This document shows, in pieces, positions 16,692-25,213 of a DNA stretch of 64,000 nucleotides. The notes beneath the pieces are model-generated. The model did not search any database. It was not told the DNA's origin and was given only the letters and a program-made list of their open reading frames with translations. This DNA comes from Ureibacillus chungkukjangi (GTDB taxonomy: Bacteria > Bacillota > Bacilli > Bacillales_A > Planococcaceae): NCBI RefSeq assembly GCF_003217295.1, contig NZ_QJTJ01000002.1:186001-250000 (forward strand), given 5' to 3'. The first letter of the stretch is position 1; each line of letters opens with the position of its first letter. Made by a program: the position numbers and the translations under genes.

Positions 16692-17126
16692 TTAATTTTT
16701 CCATTTAACTAAAATTGTATTATCCATTTCTTCTTCACAACCTACTAGGACGTATTCCGTTGCATCGTTTCTTTCAGCAGCTTCTATTGCAGTACAAGTA
16801 TTATGATAGATTTCTCCGGCACCATATTCATCTCTACTCGTATCAATTGTAGATTTTATAACGACTCCATCATAGTCGAGCTGGTAAAATATTGGAGCCC
16901 CTTCTGTGGTATATTGTACAATCGTCAATTTGTCCTGAATGCCCTTTTCCGTATTGCTTTTAAACTCTTCAAATCGTTCCAGGTTTTCAATTTCACCAAA
17001 CCGTGCCACTACATCTCCAGACGGGGTACTATCACTTGTAGCATTAACTTTCTCAGATGTTTGGCCATCTGTATTTTGACAGCCTGAGATTAAGAGAATA
17101 GCTAATAATAAAACCAGTTTCCTAAT
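16692..17126 (-). CDS. DUF4362 lipoprotein with a probable ATT start codon
   Basis: A 144-residue lipoprotein. From the ATT at 17124-17126 the frame reads RKLVLLLAILLISGC, a textbook lipobox (Cys 16). It continues through SGDVVARFGEIENLERF and YTTEGAPIFYQLDYDG, which match my recollection of the DUF4362 family. A GGAGG site lies 5-7 bp before the ATT. The only ATG near this site is out of frame. A GTG at 17009 would drop the signal peptide. So either ATT initiates or a start mutation has occurred. Function unknown; anchored outside the membrane. Confidence 0.75.
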   Translation of the reverse strand: MRKLVLLLAILLISGCQNTDGQTSEKVNATSDSTPSGDVVARFGEIENLERFEEFKSNTEKGIQDKLTIVQYTTEGAPIFYQLDYDGVVIKSTIDTSRDEYGAGEIYHNTCTAIEAAERNDATEYVLVGCEEEMDNTILVKWKN

Positions 17127-17142
17127 AGCATTCCTCCATAAT

Positions 17143-17181
17143 TTAATAAAGCCATCTCATACATTGCATAGTTGAGAAGGC
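17143..17181 (-). terminator. probable terminator after the GNAT gene
   Basis: 9-bp stem (17151-17159 / 17173-17181, one mismatch) followed on the minus strand by TTTATTA. Confidence 0.65.
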
Positions 17182-17192
17182 TCCTTTTTACC

Positions 17193-17699
17193 CTATTTCA
17201 ATATCAAAATCATCAAATCTTCATCAAAATACTCATCGCCCTCTTTTAATCCCCTCGGTTCAACACCATATGTTGTAAACCCAAGAGATTGATAGAGCTT
17301 CTTTGCCGATTCGTTTTTCGAAACTACCTGAAGATGAATCTGCTCAACTCCATCAAAATCTTTAGCACGTATGATTGCCTCTTGCATTAGCTTCTTGCCA
17401 ACACCATGACCGCGCACTTCTGGAGCCACATACATCCCATAGATATTTCCCTTGTGCTTTGATTTTCGATCAGTATCTCGCATAAAACGAACTACTCCAA
17501 CCAGCGCTCCCCCTTCTTCAAACGCTCCCAGCACATAACGATCTTCTGCTTGACGAATTCGCTCCTCCACCGCTTCTTTTGGAAAATTGATTTCCCTTTC
17601 ATATGTCGACCCAAAGCTTTCCGGGTCTGTTTGCAGTGCTCTTAGTCTAAGTTCGTGATAAATTTGTGCATCTGCTACATTTAAAACTCGTATGTTCAT
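17193..17699 (-). CDS. GNAT-family N-acetyltransferase
   Basis: A 168-residue acetyltransferase that would transfer the acetyl group of acetyl-CoA to an amine. The acetyl-CoA loop is in motif A, IYGMYVAPEVRGHGVGKKLM (about 86-105), with the VRGHGVGKKL core. Motif B follows with LQVVSKNESAKKLYQSLGF, and the C terminus has GLKEGDEYFDEDLMILIL. The length is normal. Acceptor substrate unknown. An AGGAGGG site precedes the ATG and a terminator follows, so it is probably monocistronic. Confidence 0.93.
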   Translation of the reverse strand: MNIRVLNVADAQIYHELRLRALQTDPESFGSTYEREINFPKEAVEERIRQAEDRYVLGAFEEGGALVGVVRFMRDTDRKSKHKGNIYGMYVAPEVRGHGVGKKLMQEAIIRAKDFDGVEQIHLQVVSKNESAKKLYQSLGFTTYGVEPRGLKEGDEYFDEDLMILILK

Positions 17700-17848
17700 G
17701 CTAGCCCTCCTAGTCTCTTTTTCACAGTAATAATCTATTTAAAGTATTCGTTTTAATAACTAAAAAACCTTCTTCTAACTAAAATACTAGTTTCTCCATA
17801 AAGATAATTACAAAAATACCATTATTTAGTAAAATAGAATTACTGATT

Positions 17849-18577
17849 ATGCGAAAGGCAGTGGAGATTTTGTTTAAGACACTAATTAATAACGTTGTAA
17901 ATTTACTAAACCCTTCTTCTTCAACGAAACCAACAGACAAACCAAGTTCAAAGTCCGTTATCTCTACATACAAGGAACAAACGGGAAATGGCTTTTTAAG
18001 TACAATGTTCAACAAAGGCAATTACGGGGAGTTCTCCTCCTATGGAAAAATGGTGAAATTACCAGGCTACCATAAGGCACTATTCAACATCTACATTCCA
18101 AACGGTAATAACCAAACGACTGAAATTGACCTCGTCTATATCCATGAGACTGGCGTTTACGTGATCGAATCCAAAAATTATAGCGGCTGGATATTTGGCG
18201 ATGAAAAATCTCAAAAGTGGATGCAAACCTTTCCGAACGGTCAAAAGTATCCCTTTTACAATCCTATCAAGCAAAATATCGGTCATATCAAAGCATTACA
18301 AAAAATCCTTCCCTCTATTGAAAAGGAGCACTATAAATCGGTCATCGTCTTTAGCGAAAGATGCGAACTAAAAAAAATCGCCTTCGAGGCAGAAAATACA
18401 TTTGTCCTCAAACGCTATCATCTCGCTAAGCTCATGGTCAAACAAATTGAAAGCTCGCCAAAAATTCTGGAGCCCGACTTCATCGACCGAATCTATAACT
18501 TCCTGGCACAATACCAAAAAGCCGACCAAGCCGTGAAGCAGGAGCATGTTGAGAAGATTAAGGAGAAGCGAGGATAG
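17849..18577 (+). CDS. NERD-domain nuclease-like protein
   Basis: A 242-residue protein with a NERD (nuclease-related) domain at about 55-170. NYGEFSSYGKMVKLPGYHKAL leads into the putative catalytic core TEIDLVYIHETGVYVIESKNY, an Asp-x(n)-Glu-Ser-Lys arrangement expected of PD-(D/E)XK nucleases. The first 25 residues are weakly amphipathic. No good ribosome site precedes the ATG, and a TTG seven codons in has GGAG just before it, so the exact start is uncertain. A second NERD gene lies at 24048, and the DNA-processing genes between them suggest a shared genome-defence or repair role. Confidence 0.85.
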   Translation: MRKAVEILFKTLINNVVNLLNPSSSTKPTDKPSSKSVISTYKEQTGNGFLSTMFNKGNYGEFSSYGKMVKLPGYHKALFNIYIPNGNNQTTEIDLVYIHETGVYVIESKNYSGWIFGDEKSQKWMQTFPNGQKYPFYNPIKQNIGHIKALQKILPSIEKEHYKSVIVFSERCELKKIAFEAENTFVLKRYHLAKLMVKQIESSPKILEPDFIDRIYNFLAQYQKADQAVKQEHVEKIKEKRG

Positions 18578-18683
18578 ATGGAGAAAGGACTATAAAATGG
18601 ATGAATACCTTCGTTGAATGATTGAAAAATGGTTAAGAATAGCTTTTGTCGGCTACGAGGGTTGGTTGGGGTTGGAGATTTAA

Positions 18684-19202
18684 TCATAAAAATCGTTTAA
18701 AATCTTTATTCAAGCTGGATCTCTTCAACTTTCTACTCTTCATCAAGTATTTGATATCAAAACGGTTATCATATGAGAGCTGCTTATAGAAATAGTTAAT
18801 AAACTCTAAAATTGCAAAAATATAAATAAAGAATGCAGTTAATAGCCCACCTATCGGCAGAGATGGATACCATCTAACAAAATCAATAATAAATGCAAGG
18901 AATGCCAATAGAATTATAAATTTATTCAGCCCTTTGAAACGGTGCAGTAGACGAACGATCTTAATCGGGGTAATCGATGTATTCTCTACCCTTAATCGTT
19001 TTAGCTTGGCATGCCAATAAATCGTCCCTTGTATCAATAGCCACTCTAAAAGCAGGAATGCTGCCCAAAATGAAAAAAGTGAATATAAATGTAGGTTCGG
19101 CATCGCATAATTAACTATATAACTAACAAAAACAAACATAATTACAGAGGTTAACTCACCTGAATATAAATACGCCAGTCTTCTCTCTATAATTCCCTTC
19201 AT
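18684..19202 (-). CDS. four-helix membrane protein, function unknown
   Basis: A 172-residue integral membrane protein with hydrophobic segments at roughly 18-34, 40-62, 94-112 and 118-140, and basic cytoplasmic stretches (KLKRLRVEN, KSRKLKRSSLNKDFKR). The strongly basic C terminus suggests it faces the cytoplasm. No family is recognised. An AGGGAGGTG site precedes the ATG. It lies opposite in strand to the NERD and Nudix genes on either side, so its relation to them is unclear. Confidence 0.65.
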   Translation of the reverse strand: MKGIIERRLAYLYSGELTSVIMFVFVSYIVNYAMPNLHLYSLFSFWAAFLLLEWLLIQGTIYWHAKLKRLRVENTSITPIKIVRLLHRFKGLNKFIILLAFLAFIIDFVRWYPSLPIGGLLTAFFIYIFAILEFINYFYKQLSYDNRFDIKYLMKSRKLKRSSLNKDFKRFL

Positions 19203-19381
19203 TTTCCAAACACCTCCCTCTTTAGTATATGGGGAGGACTAGAATGTTTCAATGTATAAAGGAATAATTATCCATATCGAATTTATATTTGCTCCAAAAT
19301 CCTTTTACCTATAGAAAATAAATGCTCAAATACTGGAAATCAGCTAAAATTAAACTATTAACAGTAAAAAAGGTGATAACG

Positions 19382-19777
19382 ATGAAAAAGCAAGTCCACG
19401 TAGTTGGAGCAATTATAGAAAATAACCAAAATGAAATCTTCTGTGCAAAAAGAAGCCCCGAAATGGTACTCCCAAACCTTTGGGAATTCCCTGGCGGAAA
19501 AATCGAAGCCGGTGAAACACCAGAACAAGCACTTGCACGAGAAATTCAAGAAGAATTCAGCTGTAGCATCAGTGTCGGAGAAAAAGTAGAAGACACAACC
19601 TATGAATATGAAAAATTCATCGTCCGACTCGAAACTTACAAAGCAAAATTAGAAAATGGACAACCTATCGCTATCGAGCATGCCGAAACAAAATGGGTAA
19701 AGCGAGATAAACTTGCTCAGCTAGATTTTGCTCCTGCGGATATTCCTGCTGTAGAAAAAATAGAGAGAGAAAAATAA
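19382..19777 (+). CDS. Nudix (deoxy)nucleoside triphosphate pyrophosphohydrolase
   Basis: A 131-residue MutT-like hydrolase that cleaves NTP derivatives to the monophosphate and pyrophosphate. The Nudix box is complete: GG-KIEAGETPEQALAREIQEEFSC around residues 38-62, with the REIQEE core. The start is the ATG at 19382, which has an AAGGTGAT site 6 bp upstream; an upstream in-frame ATG adds 20 unrelated residues. The next gene, a PLD-helicase-DUF3427 protein, begins 26 bp later. From memory, this gene pair recurs, sometimes as a fusion, so the two may act together. Confidence 0.93.
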   Translation: MKKQVHVVGAIIENNQNEIFCAKRSPEMVLPNLWEFPGGKIEAGETPEQALAREIQEEFSCSISVGEKVEDTTYEYEKFIVRLETYKAKLENGQPIAIEHAETKWVKRDKLAQLDFAPADIPAVEKIEREK

Positions 19778-19803
19778 AACATTGAAGAGACGGTGGAAAT
19801 AGT

Positions 19804-22689
19804 TTGGAACAGCTTATTCGTAAAATTGAGAGCTCCTTATATAAAGGATTTATTGATCAAAACAAACCAGTTTCGGCACAATTTAAACCCAAGCTTTTAA
19901 CAAATAAAAATCATGAATCAGTTTTATCAACATTACTTCAAGAATTAAAAACATGTAACACTTTCACTTTTTCCGTAGCTTTCATAACTGAGGGTGGACT
20001 AGCAACTTTAAAAACAATGCTCTATGACTTAAAGCTTAAAGGCATTAAAGGAAGAATACTTACATCCACTTTCTTGAACTTCAATCAACCAAAGATGTTT
20101 AAGGAGCTTCTTAAACTAGAAAATATTGAAGTTCGTCTAACCGGCGAAAAAGGCTTCCATTCAAAAGGTTATATTTTTGAGCATACAGATTATTATTCTC
20201 TAATTGTAGGAAGCTCGAATTTAACCGACAGTGCATTAAAGGCGAACTATGAGTGGAATGTATTTTTAACTTCGTTAGAAAACGGCGAAATTATTAATCA
20301 CTTTAAGAATCAATTTGAGGATGCTTGGAACGCAGCAATTCCATTAACCGAAGAGTGGATAAACAGTTACAATCAACACTTCGAGCTGCAGCCATTCATT
20401 AAACAACTTACCGGCAATACCTTTCAAATCAATGAAAAGTACCTTACCAATCAATTAGCAGAAAGCTTATCCGTCCAACCAAACAAAATGCAATCAGTAG
20501 CATTACAGCAAATAAAAGAACTAAGAGAAACTGGAGCAAATAAAGGGCTAATAATTTCTGCTACTGGTACAGGTAAAACCTATTTATCTGCCTTTGATGT
20601 AAGAAACTTCGCACCAAAGAAGATGCTGTTTGTAGTCCATCGAGAGCAAATTTTAAAGAAGGCAATGCAAGATTATCGCAAGATCCTAGGTGGAAATGAA
20701 GATGATTACGGCATTCTTTCAGGCAATTCAAAAGCTGTTGATGCTAAATACTTGTTTGCAACCATTCAAACACTTTCCAGAGATCAGTATCTTCAAGAGT
20801 TTACTAAAGATCATTTTGATTATGTTTTAGTAGATGAAGTTCATAAGGCTGGTGCAGATTCGTATCTTAAGGTGATGAATTATTTTGAACCTGAATTCTT
20901 ACTTGGTATGACTGCTACACCTGAACGGACTGATGGATTTAATATCTATGAACTGTTTGATTACAACATTGCTTATGAAATAAGACTTCAAGCTGCGCTA
21001 GAAGAAGACATGCTTTGCCCATTCCATTATTTTGGTGTAACCGACTTTGAAAAAGATGGTGAAATAGTAGATAACGCTACCGAACTTAGGAACTTAGTTT
21101 CGAATGAACGGGTAAGGCATATTATTGAGAAAATAAACTATTATGGACACTCTGGAGACCAGGTGAAAGGTCTAATGTTCTGTAGTTCTAAAGAGGAAGC
21201 GAAAAATCTTTCTATTTCATTAAATAATGCTGGGCTTAAAACTACAGCGCTAACTGGTGACAATACACAAGATGAGCGTGAAGATGCAATCCAAAAGTTA
21301 GAAAAAGGAAGACTTGAGTATATTCTAACAGTCGATATTTTTAATGAAGGAATTGATATCCCCTTCTTAAACCAAATTGTTATGCTACGCCAAACACAAT
21401 CGAGCATTATCTTTATTCAACAGCTTGGTCGTGGGTTACGTAAACATGATTCAAAGGACTACGTAACAATCATAGATTTTATCGGAAACTATAAAAACAA
21501 CTATCTCATTCCCATCGCTTTATCCGGAGATCAGTCTATGAATAAGGATAACGTTCGTCGGAGAACTGTAAACACTGATTACATTCAAGGGGTTTCAACT
21601 ATTAACTTTGAAGAGATTGCGAAGAAGAGAATTTTCGATGCTATTAACAATACCAATTTATCAACTTTGAAAACGTTAAAAGATGCATATCTAGAAGTAA
21701 AGAATCGTTTAGGTAGAATCCCTACCCTATTTGATTTTATAGAACAAAACTCTCTAGATCCCGAGGTCATTGTTGGCTATTCAGAGAACTATTATAGTTT
21801 CCTTGTAAAAATGAAAGAAGAAATTCCTTCCCTTTCAGATTATGAGCAAGCTGTACTAACAATGATTTCAAAGGAATTTTTAAATGGGAAACGTATGCAT
21901 GAAGTTATTATGATTCAAGAATTACTTAAAGAGCAAGCTATTTCGAAAGAATCTTATTTAGCTAAATTAAATGATTATGGTACTTATGTGGATGAGGCAA
22001 CAATTCAATCTGTTGAAAACATATTCTCACTTAAATTCCATGTACAAAACGATATAAAGAAATATGGTTTTAAACCCGTTATAACTAATGAAAATGGTAT
22101 ATATCAATTCAATGAGGAAGTTCAAGAAAGTTTAAGGGATTCTTATTTCAGAGGATATATTGAAGACATTGCAAATTGCGCCCATAATAAGAGTAAAAAA
22201 TACGATAAAACAAAGCCATTAACATTATTTGAAAAGTATTCACGTCGTGATGCTTGTAGGTTGTTGAACTGGCCACATGATGACTCGTCTACAATTTACG
22301 GTTATCGAGCTAAACACAATACATGCCCTATTTTCGTTACTTATCACAAAAAGGATGAAGTAGAAACTAGCCAAGCATACGGTGATGAATTCTTAGCTCC
22401 AGAATTATTTAGATGGTTTACTCGTAACCGTTTAACCCTTGATTCAAATGAAGTAAAAACTATTCTCTCTTCTAAGGAAGCTGGATTACAAATCTACTTA
22501 TTTACAAAAAAAGATGATGGAGAAGGAAGTGATTTCTACTATCTTGGTGAAGTAGATATTGCAGAGGATACACCGAAAAATGAAACAATGCCTGATGGTA
22601 AAGGAAATCTCTTGCCAGTTGTAACAATGAACTTAGTGCTTGAACAACCTGTCCAGTATGATATTTATCATTATTTGGTGGAAGAATAA
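19804..22689 (+). CDS. PLD-nuclease / SF2 helicase / DUF3427 protein
   Basis: A 961-residue multidomain protein starting at a TTG with GGTGG 9 bp upstream. An N-terminal phospholipase-D-like nuclease domain carries HSK at 119-121 and GSSNLTDSAL near 136-145, a single HxK half-site, so it may dimerise. A superfamily 2 helicase follows: Walker A ATGTGKT at 253-259, DEVH at 344-347, MTATPERTDGF, and the C-terminal motif QQLGRGLRKHD near 540. The C-terminal third (about 700-961) is DUF3427-like. The architecture predicts ATP-driven translocation on nucleic acid with cleavage, and restriction or phage defence is plausible but inferred. Confidence 0.92.
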   Translation: MEQLIRKIESSLYKGFIDQNKPVSAQFKPKLLTNKNHESVLSTLLQELKTCNTFTFSVAFITEGGLATLKTMLYDLKLKGIKGRILTSTFLNFNQPKMFKELLKLENIEVRLTGEKGFHSKGYIFEHTDYYSLIVGSSNLTDSALKANYEWNVFLTSLENGEIINHFKNQFEDAWNAAIPLTEEWINSYNQHFELQPFIKQLTGNTFQINEKYLTNQLAESLSVQPNKMQSVALQQIKELRETGANKGLIISATGTGKTYLSAFDVRNFAPKKMLFVVHREQILKKAMQDYRKILGGNEDDYGILSGNSKAVDAKYLFATIQTLSRDQYLQEFTKDHFDYVLVDEVHKAGADSYLKVMNYFEPEFLLGMTATPERTDGFNIYELFDYNIAYEIRLQAALEEDMLCPFHYFGVTDFEKDGEIVDNATELRNLVSNERVRHIIEKINYYGHSGDQVKGLMFCSSKEEAKNLSISLNNAGLKTTALTGDNTQDEREDAIQKLEKGRLEYILTVDIFNEGIDIPFLNQIVMLRQTQSSIIFIQQLGRGLRKHDSKDYVTIIDFIGNYKNNYLIPIALSGDQSMNKDNVRRRTVNTDYIQGVSTINFEEIAKKRIFDAINNTNLSTLKTLKDAYLEVKNRLGRIPTLFDFIEQNSLDPEVIVGYSENYYSFLVKMKEEIPSLSDYEQAVLTMISKEFLNGKRMHEVIMIQELLKEQAISKESYLAKLNDYGTYVDEATIQSVENIFSLKFHVQNDIKKYGFKPVITNENGIYQFNEEVQESLRDSYFRGYIEDIANCAHNKSKKYDKTKPLTLFEKYSRRDACRLLNWPHDDSSTIYGYRAKHNTCPIFVTYHKKDEVETSQAYGDEFLAPELFRWFTRNRLTLDSNEVKTILSSKEAGLQIYLFTKKDDGEGSDFYYLGEVDIAEDTPKNETMPDGKGNLLPVVTMNLVLEQPVQYDIYHYLVEE

Positions 22690-22696
22690 GAAATAT

Positions 22697-22735
22697 AAAG
22701 TATAAGGAGTTTAAAGCTTCTTATACTTTATTTAT
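22697..22735 (+). terminator. intrinsic terminator of the Nudix-helicase operon
   Basis: A perfect 10-bp stem (22697-22706 / 22720-22729) followed by ATTTATT on the plus strand; it starts 8 bp after the helicase stop. It could also act on the convergent genes. Confidence 0.75.
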
Positions 22736-22749
22736 TGAGAAATATGCGA

Positions 22750-23079
22750 TTACATATATTTTGGTTGTGCAAGAGGATTCTGAATTACCTCGCCATTCTT
22801 CATCCAAATTTCAAATGGATTTGGGCCAACATAATATAGATGACACACTTGATGAAAATCATCACTCTCTTTATCTATGTATCCTTCGCCAGTAGTAGCG
22901 ATTGGATCAGCTAAAACGTCTAGAATACCAATCGGTAAAGCCTTGCCTTCAAACTGATCATGAGCAAACATTACATAATCCAATTCTATTTCATCTGCAG
23001 CAAGATGTTTACCTATCAATTTAAATATTCCTTTTTGCATTCGTTCTACTAGACGTTTATCATCCGCTAATTCAATCAA
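22750..23079 (-). CDS. hypothetical protein downstream of the Mrr-like gene
   Basis: A 109-residue soluble acidic protein of no recognised family (pieces: DYVMFAHDQFEG, HQVCHLYYVGPNPFEIWMKN). The longest frame starts at a TTG 22 bp after the Mrr-like gene stop; an ATG 13 codons later (23040) is an alternative. Close spacing suggests cotranscription with the Mrr-like endonuclease, so it could modify or restrain that enzyme. This is inference from position only. Confidence 0.6.
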   Translation of the reverse strand: MIELADDKRLVERMQKGIFKLIGKHLAADEIELDYVMFAHDQFEGKALPIGILDVLADPIATTGEGYIDKESDDFHQVCHLYYVGPNPFEIWMKNGEVIQNPLAQPKYM

Positions 23080-23100
23080 TTTCTACTCTACTTTCATTCA

Positions 23101-23658
23101 TTATTTATTTTTTAATGTAAAACCACCAATAAACTCTTTAAACCATTTATCTACTTCTTCAAATAGCCTCTCCATAAAAGGTTTCTTTTCACGAGATATT
23201 AACCAACTCTGTTTATGCTCTAACCAATATTCTGCTAACTCTGTACCATTTATTAATTTGATATTTGTTCCTTCAGCATACTTTATAGCTTTTGGATTAT
23301 AGTCACTTGTTGTAACGAAATAGCCTGCTTTTACATTTTCTTTTACCATATTAGAATGAAGAATTGCGATTGCCTTATAATCAACCTTAATACTGGGAGC
23401 AAAACATTTTACTTGGACAAGGAGTTTCTCATTTGCTGTAGTATGAATTATATCTATCCCTCCATCGCCTGACTTTTTTGTTACTTCTGTTCTTCCACCT
23501 AAAATTTTTTGCATTACAAGAGCAACAAAATCTTCAAACGCATATGGATCTTCTAAATATTCACCAATATTATAGTTGCAATTATCACATTTATCTTTTC
23601 TAAAACGATGGTATAAACCAAGTGCTAGAGTTGCATAAAGTTTCTCTTGACTGTTCAT
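23101..23658 (-). CDS. Mrr-like restriction endonuclease
   Basis: A 185-residue protein with the Mrr_cat endonuclease core. YAFEDFVALVMQKILGG leads to the catalytic SGDGGIDIIHTTANEKLLVQVKC (about 62-85), where the Asp of GGID and the Gln-Val-Lys form the D-x(n)-QxK variant of the PD-(D/E)XK site. A CDNCNY motif near 22-27 could bind metal. Mrr-type enzymes cleave modified foreign DNA; the target here is unknown. It is divergent from the second NERD gene and convergent with the PLD-helicase operon. Confidence 0.87.
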   Translation of the reverse strand: MNSQEKLYATLALGLYHRFRKDKCDNCNYNIGEYLEDPYAFEDFVALVMQKILGGRTEVTKKSGDGGIDIIHTTANEKLLVQVKCFAPSIKVDYKAIAILHSNMVKENVKAGYFVTTSDYNPKAIKYAEGTNIKLINGTELAEYWLEHKQSWLISREKKPFMERLFEEVDKWFKEFIGGFTLKNK

Positions 23659-24047
23659 TGTAGTTCACCCTTCTTCGAGTTAATCTTCTCACTCCATTTC
23701 ATAATAGGCTTTATTTACTAATTTTATAACTAATGGCCTGTATATAAGAAAAAAATTATTGAGATATTTTTCAAATACTAGTTAATTCATGACATTCAGT
23801 AAAGCAATTATTCTTTTAGATAAACTTTAAACTCAACAATTACAGGTCCCCTAATTTAGAAATTCCTATAAGTTAGTGAATTAATTACATTTAAATGACT
23901 GATAACCTGCACTATGTAAGTTGCGATTGGGAAATTTTGCGTCGAAGGATTGGAATTTATCAGATAATACTTTTACTAAAATCATATTACTGATAACCTT
24001 ATACATTAAAGTGGTATACATTATCTAACTTGAATCGAGGTAGCAAT
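23659..24047. other. AT-rich divergent intergenic region
   Basis: A 389-bp gap between divergent genes. It contains two copies of ACTGATAACC (near 23897 and 23990) but no clear gene or hairpin. It presumably holds both promoters. Confidence 0.4.
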
Positions 24048-24869
24048 ATGTTCTCCTTTTTTAAAAAGAAACAACAACCAAATGAACCTTCTAAAGCAAT
24101 TCCAACCCAAACAGCATTTTTTACTAAAGATAATGAACAACTGGCAAATCGAAAAGGAGAACTTGGAGAATATAAGATAAATATTCAACTAGATCAGTTT
24201 CCGAAGAACTATAAGCATATTAGTGATTTGATGATTGAAAATGCGAAATCCTCTACTGGATTCTCACAAATCGATCATATTATTATCACTCCATACGGTT
24301 TATTTGTCATTGAAACAAAGAATTATCAGGGGACTATTTATGGAGGAAAAGACAGAAAAACCTGGTTAGTTAACGGCAAGTTTAAAATGATGAGTCCTCT
24401 TGTACAAAATTTTGGACATATTCAGTCTATAAAAAATGTTCTCGAGCCTACCTATCGTGATTATTTTATTTCAATGGTTTCTTTCACAAAACGATGTACA
24501 TTCAGGATTGATGAAGAACTTCGTAAAATTTCTTCCAATGAACTTGTTGTTTATGATATCGAATTAACGGAGTTTATCAACCGTAAAATTGCAATACTTA
24601 AGCTACAAAATAAAGAACCGTTTTTATCGGACAGTGAAATCGATTCAATCTATCAAACATTGACCAAAATTAATATCACTGATCCTACACTAAGAAAGCA
24701 ACATGTCGAAAATATCAAAATTACAAAAGCTAATGATAATAAGGACACTAAAAATACTTGTTGCATCTGCCAGAAACCTGTTTCAGAAAAGGTGAAATCA
24801 TTTTGCCTTTCCAATAAGAAATTCAATGGACAGATTTATTGTTTTGAGCATCAAAAGGTATTTAAATAA
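24048..24869 (+). CDS. NERD-domain nuclease-like protein with C-terminal zinc-binding motif
   Basis: A 273-residue protein from the ATG at 24048 (GAGG 7 bp upstream). The NERD domain (about 35-150) holds SQIDHIIITPYGLFVIETKNY, with the Asp and Glu-Thr-Lys residues of the predicted nuclease site. The C terminus (about 238-270) adds a cysteine cluster, CCICQKPV ... FCLS ... YCFEHQ, that looks like a small zinc ribbon and could bind nucleic acid. It resembles the NERD gene at 17849, but that one lacks the zinc tail. Position beside the Mrr-like and helicase genes suggests a role in DNA defence or repair. Confidence 0.87.
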   Translation: MFSFFKKKQQPNEPSKAIPTQTAFFTKDNEQLANRKGELGEYKINIQLDQFPKNYKHISDLMIENAKSSTGFSQIDHIIITPYGLFVIETKNYQGTIYGGKDRKTWLVNGKFKMMSPLVQNFGHIQSIKNVLEPTYRDYFISMVSFTKRCTFRIDEELRKISSNELVVYDIELTEFINRKIAILKLQNKEPFLSDSEIDSIYQTLTKINITDPTLRKQHVENIKITKANDNKDTKNTCCICQKPVSEKVKSFCLSNKKFNGQIYCFEHQKVFK

Positions 24870-24897
24870 CGGCATTGATTATCCAGATACATATTTT

Positions 24898-24935
24898 AAG
24901 GGGATTGTTAACAGTCCCCTTACTGTTTATTTAGA
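24898..24935 (+). terminator. probable terminator after the second NERD gene
   Basis: 7-bp stem AAGGGGA / TCCCCTT (24898-24904 / 24915-24921), followed by ACTGTTTATTTAG. The T-run is not immediate. Confidence 0.55.
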
Positions 24936-25094
24936 TTAATCTTCCAAAAATACCTATATATAGTTCCCATCCCCCAACCTCCCACCATAACAAAATTACT
25001 ATCCACATAATAGAGAAAAAACTACCTAACTCTTAAGCTAATTCCGTTTGTTATGCTGTAGTTTAGCGGTACCATCAAATGGTAAAATACAGGG

Positions 25095-25112
25095 AATATA
25101 AGCGCTTATATT
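25095..25112. promoter_or_regulatory. perfect 18-bp palindrome, possible operator
   Basis: AATATAAGCGCTTATATT is a perfect palindrome about 100 bp before the secreted beta-propeller gene. Its length suits a dimeric repressor site. No regulator gene is adjacent. Confidence 0.4.
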
Positions 25113-25213
25113 GTAAAAAGAGTTTGAGCTAATTTTAAAAGCATCATGAAGGAATCGGCAGAAGAATATTTTCATAAGCATAACTTTTAAATTATGGAGG
25201 AGGTATTCTTGTA

